A DNA stretch of 64,000 bases, taken from the NCBI RefSeq assembly GCF_030519475.1, contig NZ_JAUMKD010000003.1, positions 496,001 through 560,000 on the forward strand, written 5' to 3'. The translations under genes were made by a program, and so were the position numbers. Each line of letters begins with the position of its first letter. Position 1 is the stretch's first letter. The notes under the pieces were generated by a model, which worked only from the letters and a program-made list of their open reading frames with translations, had not been told where the DNA came from and made no database searches. This document shows positions 15,616-23,519 of the stretch, piece by piece. This DNA comes from Micromonospora sp. C28SCA-DRY-2 (GTDB taxonomy: Bacteria > Actinomycetota > Actinomycetes > Mycobacteriales > Micromonosporaceae).

Positions 15616-16401
15616 ATGGACGAGGTTCCGCCGCGCCGCGCAGCCCAGCTCCTCCGGGACGCCCGCCGGGTCGTGGTCTTCACCGGTGCCGGGATCTCGG
15701 CCGAGAGCGGCGTGCCCACCTTCCGTGACGATCTCACCGGGCTGTGGGCGCGGTTCGATGCCCGCAGGCTCGCCACCGCGACGGCGTTCCACGCCGATCC
15801 GGACCTGGTCTGGGGCTGGTACGAATGGCGCCGCACCCGGGTGCGGCAGGCCGAACCCAACCCGGGGCATCGGGCCATCGCCACCATCGAGGCCCGGATC
15901 CCCGGCACCACCGTCGTCACCCAGAACGTCGACGACCTGCACGAACGGGCCGGCAGCCGGGCCGCGATCCACCTGCACGGCAGCCTCTTCGCGCCCCGCT
16001 GCGTGGCGGCCGCCGGACACCCCTTCCGGAGCACCCCGGACGGCGGGCCCGCGCCGTCGCCCGACGGCGGCCGGATCCCGCCGCCGCGGTGCGCGTCCTG
16101 CGGGGCGCTCGTCCGCCCGGGCGTGGTGTGGTTCGGCGAGGCACTGCCGGAGGCGGCGTTGACCGCCGCGGTCGAGGCCGCTGCCGCGTGCGACGTGCTG
16201 CTGGCGGTCGGCACCTCCGGGCTGGTGTATCCGGCCGCCGAGATCCCCCGGATCGCGGCCGGCTCGGGCGCGGCCGTGGTCCAGGTCAACCCGGAGCCGA
16301 CCCCGCTCGACCGGGTCTGCGCGGTCAACCTGCGCGGCGCCGCGGCGGAGGTCCTCCCGTCCCTGGTCGGGGCCGCCTGGGAGGTGGCCCGGAACGGCTG
16401 A
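15616..16401 (+). CDS. Class III sirtuin, NAD-dependent protein deacylase (CobB/SIRT5-like)
   Basis: This 261-residue enzyme has the sirtuin NAD-binding motif GAGISAESGVPTFR (residues 24-37), TQNVDDLHERAG (102-113) and the catalytic histidine H121 in HLHGS. A CASC zinc pair is visible near 156-159 with a further Cys in PRC (129). The Y69-x2-R72 pair within WYEWRR matches the acyl-pocket Tyr/Arg that defines class III sirtuins with desuccinylase or demalonylase activity. It removes acyl groups from protein lysines using NAD. The ATG at 15616 lies directly behind a tandem repeat; no clear ribosome binding site is visible. Confidence 0.88.
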   Translation: MDEVPPRRAAQLLRDARRVVVFTGAGISAESGVPTFRDDLTGLWARFDARRLATATAFHADPDLVWGWYEWRRTRVRQAEPNPGHRAIATIEARIPGTTVVTQNVDDLHERAGSRAAIHLHGSLFAPRCVAAAGHPFRSTPDGGPAPSPDGGRIPPPRCASCGALVRPGVVWFGEALPEAALTAAVEAAAACDVLLAVGTSGLVYPAAEIPRIAAGSGAAVVQVNPEPTPLDRVCAVNLRGAAAEVLPSLVGAAWEVARNG

Positions 16402-16509
16402 CGGCGGCGGGCACCCGGCTGGGGACCGCGGCCACCGGCAGCGGCACCCGTCGCGTCCGCCGCACGGGGCCAGCGGGTGCAGCCGGCGTCCGGTCGTCGT
16501 TCCTGCGGC

Positions 16510-19500
16510 TCAGCCGGCCGCGTCGCTGCCGGCGGGGAGTCGACCGCGTACCTCGGCCGCCCGGCTCTCCGCGGCGTCCGCCTGCTCCTCGCGGCCCAGT
16601 CCGCGCAGGATCCCGGCGAGCGTGCCCAGCGCGTTGACGAGGTTCGGTTCGTGCCCGCCCGGTTCGCGCCGCGCCAGCCGCTCGACGATCTCGACGGCTC
16701 GTCGGGCCGGTTCCAGAGCCTCCGCCGGGCGCGACCGCCAGCGGTTGACCGCCAGGAGATGCAGCGTCGCGGCGAGAGCCGGCTCGTGCGCGGCGGCGTC
16801 GACGCGCGCGAGCCGCTCGTATAGGTCGACCGCCTCCTCCGCCGCGACCACCGCCTCCGAGTGCTGCCCGACCCGCTCCAACCTCCGGACGTGGCGTTGC
16901 AACGCCAGCGCGAGGTGCTCGTGGTGCTCGGGAGATCCGTCGCGCGCCAGGTGGCGGCGGACCGCGACCGCCTCCCTGCCGGCGGCCAGGGACTCCCACG
17001 GCCGGTCCAGGATCCACAGCGCTTCGGCCAGCATCTTCAGCGTGGCGGCGAGGCCGTGGGCGTCGCGCGGGTCGCCGCCGGCCCGCTGCCGGTACGCCGC
17101 CGCTATCCGGTGCAGCGTGGCGACGGTCTCGTCCTGGGCCACCCGCTCGTAGCCGGCGTTGTCGGGCCACTCGTCCGGCGCCACACCCGCCCCGTTGGTG
17201 GCCACCGCCAGCAGCGCTCCGGCCAGACCGTACTCCAACCCGGCGGCGGTGCCCTCCCGCCGGAGTTCCTCAGCGATCTCGCCGATCGCGTCCAGCGCCT
17301 CGTCCCACCGCCCCAGCATCACCAGGACGGCGCCGTTGGCGGACAGCACGCCGATGACGTCGTATCGGAGGGCGTCGTCCGCGGCCTTGAGGAAATCGAT
17401 GAGGTCGCGCTGCCCGGCCAGGACGAGGTCCCATCGCTCCAACTGCCGCAGCATGTAGTCGAGCACCAGAGAGGCGTGGAACAACGCCAGCCGGTGAGCG
17501 GTGGGGTTGGCGCGCGCCTGGCGGCGGAGCAGGTGCATGACCCCCTCCAGGCCGGCCCCCGCGTCGTCCTCGGATCCCTGCACCCACAGCAGGCCGAGCG
17601 TCAGGGAGACCGTCTCGGCCCAGGCATCGCTGCCGTCCGGGTCGTCCCCCCGCTGAGTCGGGGCGACTCGGACCGCCTCGTCGAGGACGGCGAGGGCCGG
17701 CTCGGCCCGGCTCAGCCGCAACAGCACTCCAGCCTGGACCACCAGGCTGAAGTGCAGCGCGAACCGGTACGCCTCCTGCCGTTCGGGATCCGCGGGCTGG
17801 TCGCCCACCAGCCGGCGGGCGCCCTCGACCGCCTCGGCGGCGAGCGTCGCCGCCTGCTCCGGCTCCGAGGTCGCCAGGTTGCCCGCGAGGTTCGCCAGCA
17901 TGAGCGGCACGGCGTCCGCGTACTCGTCCGGGTCGTCACGTGCCAGCCGGCTGACGATCTCGACGCACTCGCGGGCGACGGCCCGTGATTCCTCGACCGC
18001 ACCGAGATGCGGCCCGAAGACGCCGACCGCCGAGAGCGCCGCGGCGAGGTGCTTCTCGTGCTCGGCGGGATTGTCCCGGGCCAACCGCCGGAGGATCTCG
18101 ACCGCCTCGCGGAGCGCCGCCAGCGCCTCCTCCCGGCGGGCCGGGCCGGGCCGGAGCGCGTCACCGCCGACCGACAGGCGCCGGAAGGCGCCCGGCTCGG
18201 GTACGAGATTCAGACTGACCAGCACCTGGGCGAGGTTCAGCGCCGCCCAGGCCAGCTTGGGCTCGAAGGAGCGCGGATCGGTCGCGGCCACCGAGCGGTA
18301 CAGCCGTACGGCCTCCCGGAGCGCTTCGGCCGCCGCCTCCTCCCGGTTGGCCCGGTCCAGCCAGCGACCCAGGACGTCGTGCAGCTCGGCGCGCTCGGCG
18401 GGGTCGGTGACCGTCGGCAGACGGTGCCGCGCGAGACGGTCCGCGAGGTCGGCCGCGGCGACGGTCAGGTCGCCGGCCGCGTCGTGCGGATCGTCCGGCA
18501 GGAGCCGCTCCAGCCCTTCCAGGGTGGCGATCAGGTGAGGCCAGCGCTCGCTGGCGGCGGTGAGGAACGTGATCGCGCGGGCGGCGTACGGCGGCAGGTG
18601 GCCATCGCCGGCCGGTGGGGCGAGCAGCACCTCGGGGACGTCCTGGGTCCAGGCGTCCGGCTCGTGGCCGGGCGTGTCGTGCCCGGGCAGGCACAGGGCC
18701 AGGAAGTCCTCGGCGAGCCGGTCGGGATAGAGGGGCTCCAGGACGGTCCGGGGGTCGACCGGCGGGTAGCAGAACGTGTGGTCGGTGAGCACCTGGTCGG
18801 CGTCGCCGCCGACGCCGACCCGGTCCAGCGCCGCCCTGGCGTCCCGGTAGCCCAGCGGACCGGTGAGGTTGGCGGTGAACACGGTCCGACGCATCCGGGT
18901 CGGGGTGGTGCTGAACGTCGAACGCCCACCCGTCAACGGGTCACCGCTGCCGTGCAGGGCGTGCCAGTGCAGGTACTCGCGTTCCAGCAGGTAGGCGGTC
19001 AGGGCGGTGATGCCCTCACGCGGCGCCGCCGGCCGGTAGGCGTGGCGGGCGTGGCGGTCGACGGCGACCAGCGCCGCCATGTGCACGGCGAGGGTGAGGC
19101 CGAACTCGTCCCGGTCCAGCCAGTCGGGTACGCCGATCGCCGCCGCGTCCGGCAGCCCGTAGCGGCGGGCGAAGCAGTCCCGGGCGGCGACGAACATGGT
19201 GCCGCGGGCGTCGCGGGCGCTCGGCAGCGCGCCCAACGCCTGGCTGGTGCAGTCCTCGGACGGCCAGCCGCCCTGGACGAGGGCGTGGCGCAGGGCGGGC
19301 CAGACGTGTTCGTTGCGCGCGAGGAGCAGCACCCGCACCGGCACCTGCTGGTGGAACACCGTGTTGCTGAACAGCCACGTCAGGTGGGCCAGCGGCCAAC
19401 GGTCGGCGTAGTCGACCACCACCAGCAACCCTCGGGCGGCCCCGACGCGCAGGTCGTGGCTGGTCGGCTCGCCGGCGTCGACCACCCGGGCCGGCGTGTG

Positions 19501-19914
19501 TTCGGCGACGATCACCTTCCACCCGTCGCGGGCGGCCAGCCCGGCGAGGTGGCTGGCCAGGCGGGTCTTGCCCTGGCCGCCCGGGGCGTGCAACCAGCGC
19601 ACGGCTCGGGCGGCGGCGCGGTCGCGCCAGGCGGTCAGGTCGCCGACCTCACCGTGCCGGCCGGTGAAGTCCACGACCGCGTGGCGGGCGTTGAGCAGGT
19701 GGCTCGGCTGGGCCGGCAGCCCGTGCCCGTCCACCGCCAGGGTCAGGCCCGCCCGCCCACCGGCTTCGCCGAGCAGGTACACCGGTCTGCCGTCGCCGAA
19801 GACGTGCAGGTCCGCGCCGATCACCCCGTAGCCGAAGCCGTTCTCGACGAACACCTGCTGCTGCGCGCTCGATATCCGCCCCAGTTGGCCGACGGTGCCG
19901 TCCACGGCGGTCAC
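16510..19914 (-). CDS. P-loop NTPase with long TPR array
   Basis: This 1134-residue protein has an N-terminal region, an ATPase-like domain with P-loop GGQGKTRLA (near 118-126) and a Walker B-like LLVVVDYAD (near 165). A helical middle follows, then a long array of degenerate TPR units (about 590-1125) repeating the theme ALxEAVxxxRRLARxxPxxxxxxLAxxLxxL. It looks like a STAND-type or related signalling NTPase, but no effector domain is recognised. The start GTG 19914 overlaps the stop of the upstream 52-residue gene as GTGA, a strong sign of translational coupling; the longer frame to 20208 overruns that gene. Function unknown; such NTPase-TPR proteins act in signalling or conflict systems. 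Confidence 0.8.
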   Translation of the reverse strand: MTAVDGTVGQLGRISSAQQQVFVENGFGYGVIGADLHVFGDGRPVYLLGEAGGRAGLTLAVDGHGLPAQPSHLLNARHAVVDFTGRHGEVGDLTAWRDRAAARAVRWLHAPGGQGKTRLASHLAGLAARDGWKVIVAEHTPARVVDAGEPTSHDLRVGAARGLLVVVDYADRWPLAHLTWLFSNTVFHQQVPVRVLLLARNEHVWPALRHALVQGGWPSEDCTSQALGALPSARDARGTMFVAARDCFARRYGLPDAAAIGVPDWLDRDEFGLTLAVHMAALVAVDRHARHAYRPAAPREGITALTAYLLEREYLHWHALHGSGDPLTGGRSTFSTTPTRMRRTVFTANLTGPLGYRDARAALDRVGVGGDADQVLTDHTFCYPPVDPRTVLEPLYPDRLAEDFLALCLPGHDTPGHEPDAWTQDVPEVLLAPPAGDGHLPPYAARAITFLTAASERWPHLIATLEGLERLLPDDPHDAAGDLTVAAADLADRLARHRLPTVTDPAERAELHDVLGRWLDRANREEAAAEALREAVRLYRSVAATDPRSFEPKLAWAALNLAQVLVSLNLVPEPGAFRRLSVGGDALRPGPARREEALAALREAVEILRRLARDNPAEHEKHLAAALSAVGVFGPHLGAVEESRAVARECVEIVSRLARDDPDEYADAVPLMLANLAGNLATSEPEQAATLAAEAVEGARRLVGDQPADPERQEAYRFALHFSLVVQAGVLLRLSRAEPALAVLDEAVRVAPTQRGDDPDGSDAWAETVSLTLGLLWVQGSEDDAGAGLEGVMHLLRRQARANPTAHRLALFHASLVLDYMLRQLERWDLVLAGQRDLIDFLKAADDALRYDVIGVLSANGAVLVMLGRWDEALDAIGEIAEELRREGTAAGLEYGLAGALLAVATNGAGVAPDEWPDNAGYERVAQDETVATLHRIAAAYRQRAGGDPRDAHGLAATLKMLAEALWILDRPWESLAAGREAVAVRRHLARDGSPEHHEHLALALQRHVRRLERVGQHSEAVVAAEEAVDLYERLARVDAAAHEPALAATLHLLAVNRWRSRPAEALEPARRAVEIVERLARREPGGHEPNLVNALGTLAGILRGLGREEQADAAESRAAEVRGRLPAGSDAAG

Positions 19915-20069
19915 CGCGGGTCGTGGGGGCTGTCGTCCGCCGGGCCCGGCCGCGGTGCGGGGTGTTGTCGGCCGGCCGCGGCGGAGGGGGACTCGTGGTA
20001 GACGAGGTTGCCCCCGACCAGGGCCGCCCCGGCGTTGGCCGCCAGTGCCGTCAGGGCCTCGGTCAACAA
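19911..20069 (-). CDS. Small 52-residue protein coupled to the NTPase-TPR gene
   Basis: This frame starts at a TTG (20069, with a second TTG next to it) six bases behind AAGGAG. The N-terminal half (LTEALTALAANAGAALVGGNLVY) is helical and alanine-rich; the rest is Pro/His-rich and probably disordered. Similar short Ala-rich helical peptides often precede NTPase-TPR genes in actinomycetes, but I cannot name the family. Its stop overlaps the GTG of the next gene by four bases, so the two are made together. A role as a sensor or adaptor of the NTPase is inference. Confidence 0.6.
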   Translation of the reverse strand: MLTEALTALAANAGAALVGGNLVYHESPSAAAGRQHPAPRPGPADDSPHDPR

Positions 20070-20454
20070 TGGTCGCTCCTTCCGACGCTGTCGCTCGTCC
20101 CGGTCGGGTTCTCGCCGGCGTCCGGCCGGGGGCAAGCCCGGTCCGGCCTACGGTCCGCGCGAGGGCTCCCAGCGGGGAGATCAGCCGACGACCCGTAGCG
20201 ATGTCCACGAATGGGGAGCTAAACGGTAGACGCGTCGGTCAACCGGAACGTGAGCCTGGTGGGCCCCGCGCCCCGTGCCCGGCGTGGACGCTCGCCCCGC
20301 CCGCCGTCGGGTGCCTGACGTCGCGGCCGGCGGGCGCGGCCCGGGTGCCGAGCCGCGCCCACCCTGCGCCGGGGTCGCCTGTTCCCTCCCGCGAGGGAGG
20401 CGGGCCGCTCTCCCGGGGGAGGCCGGACCGCGGGCAGGAGACCAGGCTGGGTGC
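20070..20454. other. 385-base gene-free stretch between divergent genes
   Basis: No convincing gene is seen here; open frames on both strands are shadows without ribosome binding sites. The region carries the promoter of the 52-residue/NTPase pair on the left. On the right is a perfect dyad, CCTCCC-GCGA-GGGAGG (20385-20400), about 55 bases before the start of the small membrane protein. Confidence 0.6.
20385..20400. promoter_or_regulatory. Perfect dyad upstream of the small membrane protein
   Basis: CCTCCC (20385-20390) and GGGAGG (20395-20400) flank GCGA. The dyad resembles operators of MerR-type regulators that lie in promoter spacers; no such regulator is encoded nearby in this window, so the binding protein is unknown. 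Confidence 0.4.
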
Positions 20455-20892
20455 ATGATCAAGCAACGGTTGACGGTCGCCGCCGGATGGACGTTGGCGG
20501 GCATCGGCGTCCTGCACGCCGCGGTCTTCCTGCCCCACCCCTACTGGGAGCAGTGGCTCACCGGCGGGCTGCGCTCGGGCGAGGGCGGTGACGCGTCGCT
20601 GTCCGTGTTCTGGGCGCTGCCCGGGAGCTTCGTCGTCCCCCTGGTCCTGCTCGGTCTGCTGCTGGCGCGACTGGGACGGCGGGGCGAGCGCGCACCCGCC
20701 CACGTCGGCTGGGCGCTGGGCGGCTGGGCCGCCGGGTGCGCGCTGCTCATCGGTCCGAGCGGTTTCCTGCTGGGCTTCGTCCCGGCCGGACTGCTCATCG
20801 CCGAAGACCTGTTGGCACGTCGCCGGGGCGGCGGGCGGGAGGTGGCGGAGCCGGCGATCGGGCGGGAGGAACCGGCGCGGCAACGGCGCTGA
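20455..20892 (+). CDS. Small integral membrane protein (DUF6463-like)
   Basis: This 145-residue protein has four hydrophobic segments (about 8-28, 57-80, 88-106, 108-122) and a polar, charged C-terminal tail. The GWTLAGIGVLHAAVF start and the PGSFVVPLVLLGLLL segment recall small actinobacterial membrane proteins often found with MerR regulators. That match is from memory and not firm. The ATG at 20455 follows AGGAG at a somewhat long distance. It stands alone, between an apparent operator dyad and the convergent wrbA gene. Confidence 0.7.
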   Translation: MIKQRLTVAAGWTLAGIGVLHAAVFLPHPYWEQWLTGGLRSGEGGDASLSVFWALPGSFVVPLVLLGLLLARLGRRGERAPAHVGWALGGWAAGCALLIGPSGFLLGFVPAGLLIAEDLLARRRGGGREVAEPAIGREEPARQRR

Positions 20893-21060
20893 ACGCCGCC
20901 GGTACTCCGGTCGCCGACCGGGGCCGACGAGGGTCGCGGGCGGGCCCGTGGCACCGGCGGCCCGGCGCAGGCGGCGGTGGTGGGCGCGCCGCCGGCGCCG
21001 GACAGATCGCACCGGCGGGCGCCCGCGTACCCGGGTCTGCCCCGCTTCGTTCCGGGGGAC

Positions 21061-21669
21061 TCAGCCGGTGCGGCCGGCCTTGAGTGCGGCCGCGGTGTCG
21101 ACGGCGCGGCGGGCCTGGTGGCGGGCCGCCTCCAGGGCCACCTCACCGGGCGGGCCGTCGCCGGCCACGTGGGAGGTGCCGTAGGGATTGCCGGACCGGA
21201 ACTGGATGGGGTCGGTGTAGCCGGGCGGCACGATGATGCCGCCCCAGTGGTAGAAGACGTTCCCCAACGCCAGCAGGGTCGACTCCTGTCCGCCGTGCGC
21301 CGTGTTCGAGGCGGTGAAGGCCGAGTACACCTTGTCGGCGAGGCCGCCCCGCATCCACAGCGGACCGGCGGTGTCGATGAACGCCTTCAGCTGGCTGGCC
21401 AGGTTGCCGAAGCGGGTGGGGGTGCCGAACAGCACCACGTCGGCCCAGGCCAGGTCGTCGAGACCGGCCTCCGCGACGTCGGCGGTGTCCTGGCGGTGCC
21501 GAACCCACTCCGGCCTGGCGTTGATCGCCTCCGGCGGGGCCAGTTCGGCGACCTTGCGCAGCCGTACCCGGGCACCGGCCTTCTCCGCGCCCTCGGCGGC
21601 GGCGCGGGCCAGGGCGTGCACGGTGCCGGTGGCGCTGTAGTAGATGACGGCGACGTTCACGGGTTCCAT
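21061..21669 (-). CDS. wrbA: NAD(P)H:quinone oxidoreductase, WrbA type
   Basis: This 202-residue flavodoxin-fold protein has the FMN phosphate loop YYSATGTVHALA (residues 10-21), the second FMN loop GTPTRFGNLASQLKAF (near 81-96) and the WrbA-type GGQESTLLAL (near 124) and YGTSHVAG blocks. WrbA enzymes reduce quinones by two electrons and protect against quinone stress. RBS GGAGAAAC precedes the ATG at 21669. It is divergent from an ECF41 sigma factor, and both sides of the shared promoter carry matching ECF-type boxes, so it is very likely the partner oxidoreductase gene of that sigma factor. Confidence 0.9.
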   Translation of the reverse strand: MEPVNVAVIYYSATGTVHALARAAAEGAEKAGARVRLRKVAELAPPEAINARPEWVRHRQDTADVAEAGLDDLAWADVVLFGTPTRFGNLASQLKAFIDTAGPLWMRGGLADKVYSAFTASNTAHGGQESTLLALGNVFYHWGGIIVPPGYTDPIQFRSGNPYGTSHVAGDGPPGEVALEAARHQARRAVDTAAALKAGRTG

Positions 21670-21826
21670 GATCGGTTTCTCCAGGTCAGACGGGGCTGGT
21701 CGGCGGCCGCGCCGGGTTGGCCGGCGACGGACCGGGGCGGCTCGACGCCACCGGAACGGCCGGGTCCGCGATGTGCCGGTGAGGCGAGGTGCGTGAGAGG
21801 TTCTCTCCGGGACGGCGTCGGGTTCG

Positions 21827-21904
21827 CCGGTACGACGACCGAGCCCCGCGGAATGTCAGGCGCGGCCCCACCTGACACTTCGGTGGGCTGTCTCGTCGTA
21901 CCGG
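21827..21904. promoter_or_regulatory. Symmetrical divergent ECF-type promoter of wrbA and sigJ
   Basis: A 78-base near-palindrome has 12-base perfect outer arms, CCGGTACGACGA (21827-21838) and TCGTCGTACCGG (21893-21904), and inner arms TGTCAGG (21854-21860) and CCTGACA (21871-21877). Read outward in either direction it gives CCTGACA(C/T), 15 bases from the A-C/T to CGTC, then GTACC. This matches the TG-A-CA/CGTC pattern of ECF41 promoters, one copy per direction. Both genes are probably transcribed by the encoded sigma factor. Confidence 0.65.
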
Positions 21905-21938
21905 TGAGGGCAGCGCGACCGAGGGAGCCGGCAGCACC

Positions 21939-22871
21939 ATGACCACCCCATCCGGGCCGGGACAGGGCGGGTCCGATCCGGGCCTGACCGCGATCATGCG
22001 CGAGCGGCGGCACCTGATCAGCCTCGCGTACCGGCTCCTCGGGTCGCTGGGCGAAGCCGAGGACGCGGTGCAGGAGACGTACGCCCGCTGGTACGCCCTG
22101 TCCCCCCGGCAGCGGGAGGCCATCGAGTCCCCGGGCGCCTGGCTGACGAGGGTCGCCGGCCGGGTCTGCCTCGACGTGCTCGGCTCGGCGCGCGCCCGGC
22201 GTGAGCAGTACGTGGGTCAGTGGCTTCCGGAACCGCTGCCCGACCACCCGCAGTGGATCGACCGGCCCGGTGACGCCGGGGTCGACCCGGCCGACCGGGT
22301 CACCCTCGACGAGTCGATCAACATGGCCTTCCTCGTCGTGCTCGAGTCGATGACCCCGGCCGAGCGCGTCGCGTTCATCCTGCACGACGTCTTCCGCTAC
22401 TCCTTCGCGGAAGTGGCCGAGATCGTCGGCCGTACGCCGGCGGCGTGCCGCCAGCTGGCCTCGTCGGCCCGCCGGCGCGCCCGCGCGTCGCGGGCCCCCA
22501 CGACTCCGCCAGCCCGGCAGGCCGAGATCGTCCGCGCCTTCAAGCGGGCCTGGGAGGCCAAGGACGTCGCGGGCCTCATCGACCTGCTGGCCCCGGACGC
22601 CACCGCTACCGGGGACGGCGGCGGACTCGTCCGGGCCGAACCCCGCCCGGTGGAAGGAGCCGAGCAGATCGCCCGCTTCTTCGTCGACCGGGCCGCTCCC
22701 CCGCCCCGCATGGCAATCGTGGAACGCACCGTCAACGGCCAGCCCGGCCTCGTGGCCCGGGTGGACGGCACGACCGTGACGGTCTACGCGTTCCGGGTCG
22801 CAGGCGACCGGATCACGCACATCTGGGCGGTACTCAATCCCGACAAGCTCCGCCCCTGGACGGCCGGCTGA
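21939..22871 (+). CDS. sigJ: ECF41-type RNA polymerase sigma factor (SigJ) with SnoaL-like domain
   Basis: This 310-residue sigma factor has region 2 (about 20-90, LAYRLLGSLGEAEDAVQETYARW), region 4 (about 125-180, FRYSFAEVAEIVGRTPAACRQL) and a C-terminal SnoaL/NTF2-like domain (about 195-305). Marks of the ECF41 group are WLPEPLPD in the linker, the DGGG motif near 226 and NPDKLRP near the end. ECF41 proteins have no anti-sigma factor; the fused domain modulates activity. The ATG at 21939 follows GAGGGAG. It is divergent from wrbA, an oxidoreductase as expected for an ECF41 neighbour, across a mirror-image promoter. Confidence 0.92.
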   Translation: MTTPSGPGQGGSDPGLTAIMRERRHLISLAYRLLGSLGEAEDAVQETYARWYALSPRQREAIESPGAWLTRVAGRVCLDVLGSARARREQYVGQWLPEPLPDHPQWIDRPGDAGVDPADRVTLDESINMAFLVVLESMTPAERVAFILHDVFRYSFAEVAEIVGRTPAACRQLASSARRRARASRAPTTPPARQAEIVRAFKRAWEAKDVAGLIDLLAPDATATGDGGGLVRAEPRPVEGAEQIARFFVDRAAPPPRMAIVERTVNGQPGLVARVDGTTVTVYAFRVAGDRITHIWAVLNPDKLRPWTAG

Positions 22872-22937
22872 GGGCCCGCCCGACCGGGGTACGCGGCGGC
22901 GCGGCTCGTCGACCTCGCGATGGCCACACGACCGGGA

Positions 22938-22981
22938 TTGTTGGTCGAGCCAACGTCCTGTATCGTTGGCCGCACCAACAA
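22938..22981. promoter_or_regulatory. 44-bp palindromic operator of the MarR-like gene
   Basis: TTGTTGGTCGAGCCAACG (22938-22955) and CGTTGGCCGCACCAACAA (22964-22981) are inverted copies differing only in three central bases of each arm; each arm is itself a TTGG...CCAA dyad. The eight-base spacer contains TGTAT. The site ends 18 bases before the ATG at 23000, where a bound dimer pair would block transcription. Autorepression by the MarR-like protein is inferred. Confidence 0.7.
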
Positions 22982-22999
22982 ATTGCCCGGGAGGTCACC

Positions 23000-23404
23000 A
23001 TGCACACCCCCTTCGGCCCGCAACTGATCGGACAGACCGAGAAGAACCTCAACGCCATCCTCAACGCCATCCTCGGCGACCGGCTCACCGAACCGCAGTG
23101 GGTGATCCTCCGACTCGCGCACCTGCTGGAGCAGCAGATCACCAGTGGCGACGAGCTGGCCCGGGAGGTCGCCGACCGAGCGCGCTTCCGCGACGCCGAC
23201 GAACTCGTGCGGGGCCTCACCGCCGCCGGGTGGCTCGACCACGGACGGCTGACCGACAACGGCAGGAGGCTCGTCTCGGAGATCCAGGCCCAGACCACCG
23301 AGCGTGCCGCCCCGATCTGGGCGGACCTGCCCCCGGACGACGTGGCCGCGGCGACCCGGGTGCTCAACGAGGTGCTGAAGCGGGCCCGAGAGGTGCTCGC
23401 CTGA
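23000..23404 (+). CDS. MarR-like winged-helix regulator
   Basis: This 134-residue protein begins with a long dimerisation helix (LIGQTEKNLNAILNAIL), followed by RLTEPQWVILRLAHLLE, a helix-turn-helix region around DELAREVADRARFRDADELVRGLTAAGWLDHG and a wing (LTDNGRRLV). These are features of MarR regulators, though the protein is at the short end of the family. The ATG at 23000 follows GGGAGGT. The perfect operator directly upstream suggests autorepression. It is likely the first gene of a group with the ArsR-SRPBCC gene, though a separate promoter lies between them. The ligand is unknown. Confidence 0.85.
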   Translation: MHTPFGPQLIGQTEKNLNAILNAILGDRLTEPQWVILRLAHLLEQQITSGDELAREVADRARFRDADELVRGLTAAGWLDHGRLTDNGRRLVSEIQAQTTERAAPIWADLPPDDVAAATRVLNEVLKRAREVLA

Positions 23405-23476
23405 GCCCTCCGCTCCGCACGCGTGGCGGCGGCGCCCGGTCGAGCCGCCGGCTCCGCCGGAGCAGGCCACCCCAAT

Positions 23477-23510
23477 TATTCCTTGACAGGAATATTCCTT
23501 ACAAGGAATA
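23477..23510. promoter_or_regulatory. Overlapping palindromes and -35 box of the ArsR-SRPBCC gene
   Basis: TATTCC-TTGACA-GGAATA (23477-23494) overlaps TATTCCTT-AC-AAGGAATA (23493-23510), giving two joined AT-rich dyads. The loop of the first is a consensus TTGACA -35 box (23483-23488), and the second covers the expected -10. A dimeric ArsR-type repressor bound here would block the promoter; the GTG start is only ten bases further on. Confidence 0.7.
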
Positions 23511-23519
23511 GTCACTGTC

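Noticed and set aside
12463..16020. 1185-codon open frame on the reverse strand
   Set aside because: It lies antisense to the PA14 protein and the sirtuin, has no ribosome binding site and reads as low-complexity Val/Gly/Arg; it is a shadow of high-GC coding sequence.
20385..20400. Terminator of the small membrane protein
   Set aside because: It lies upstream of the gene, so it is better read as an operator or promoter element.
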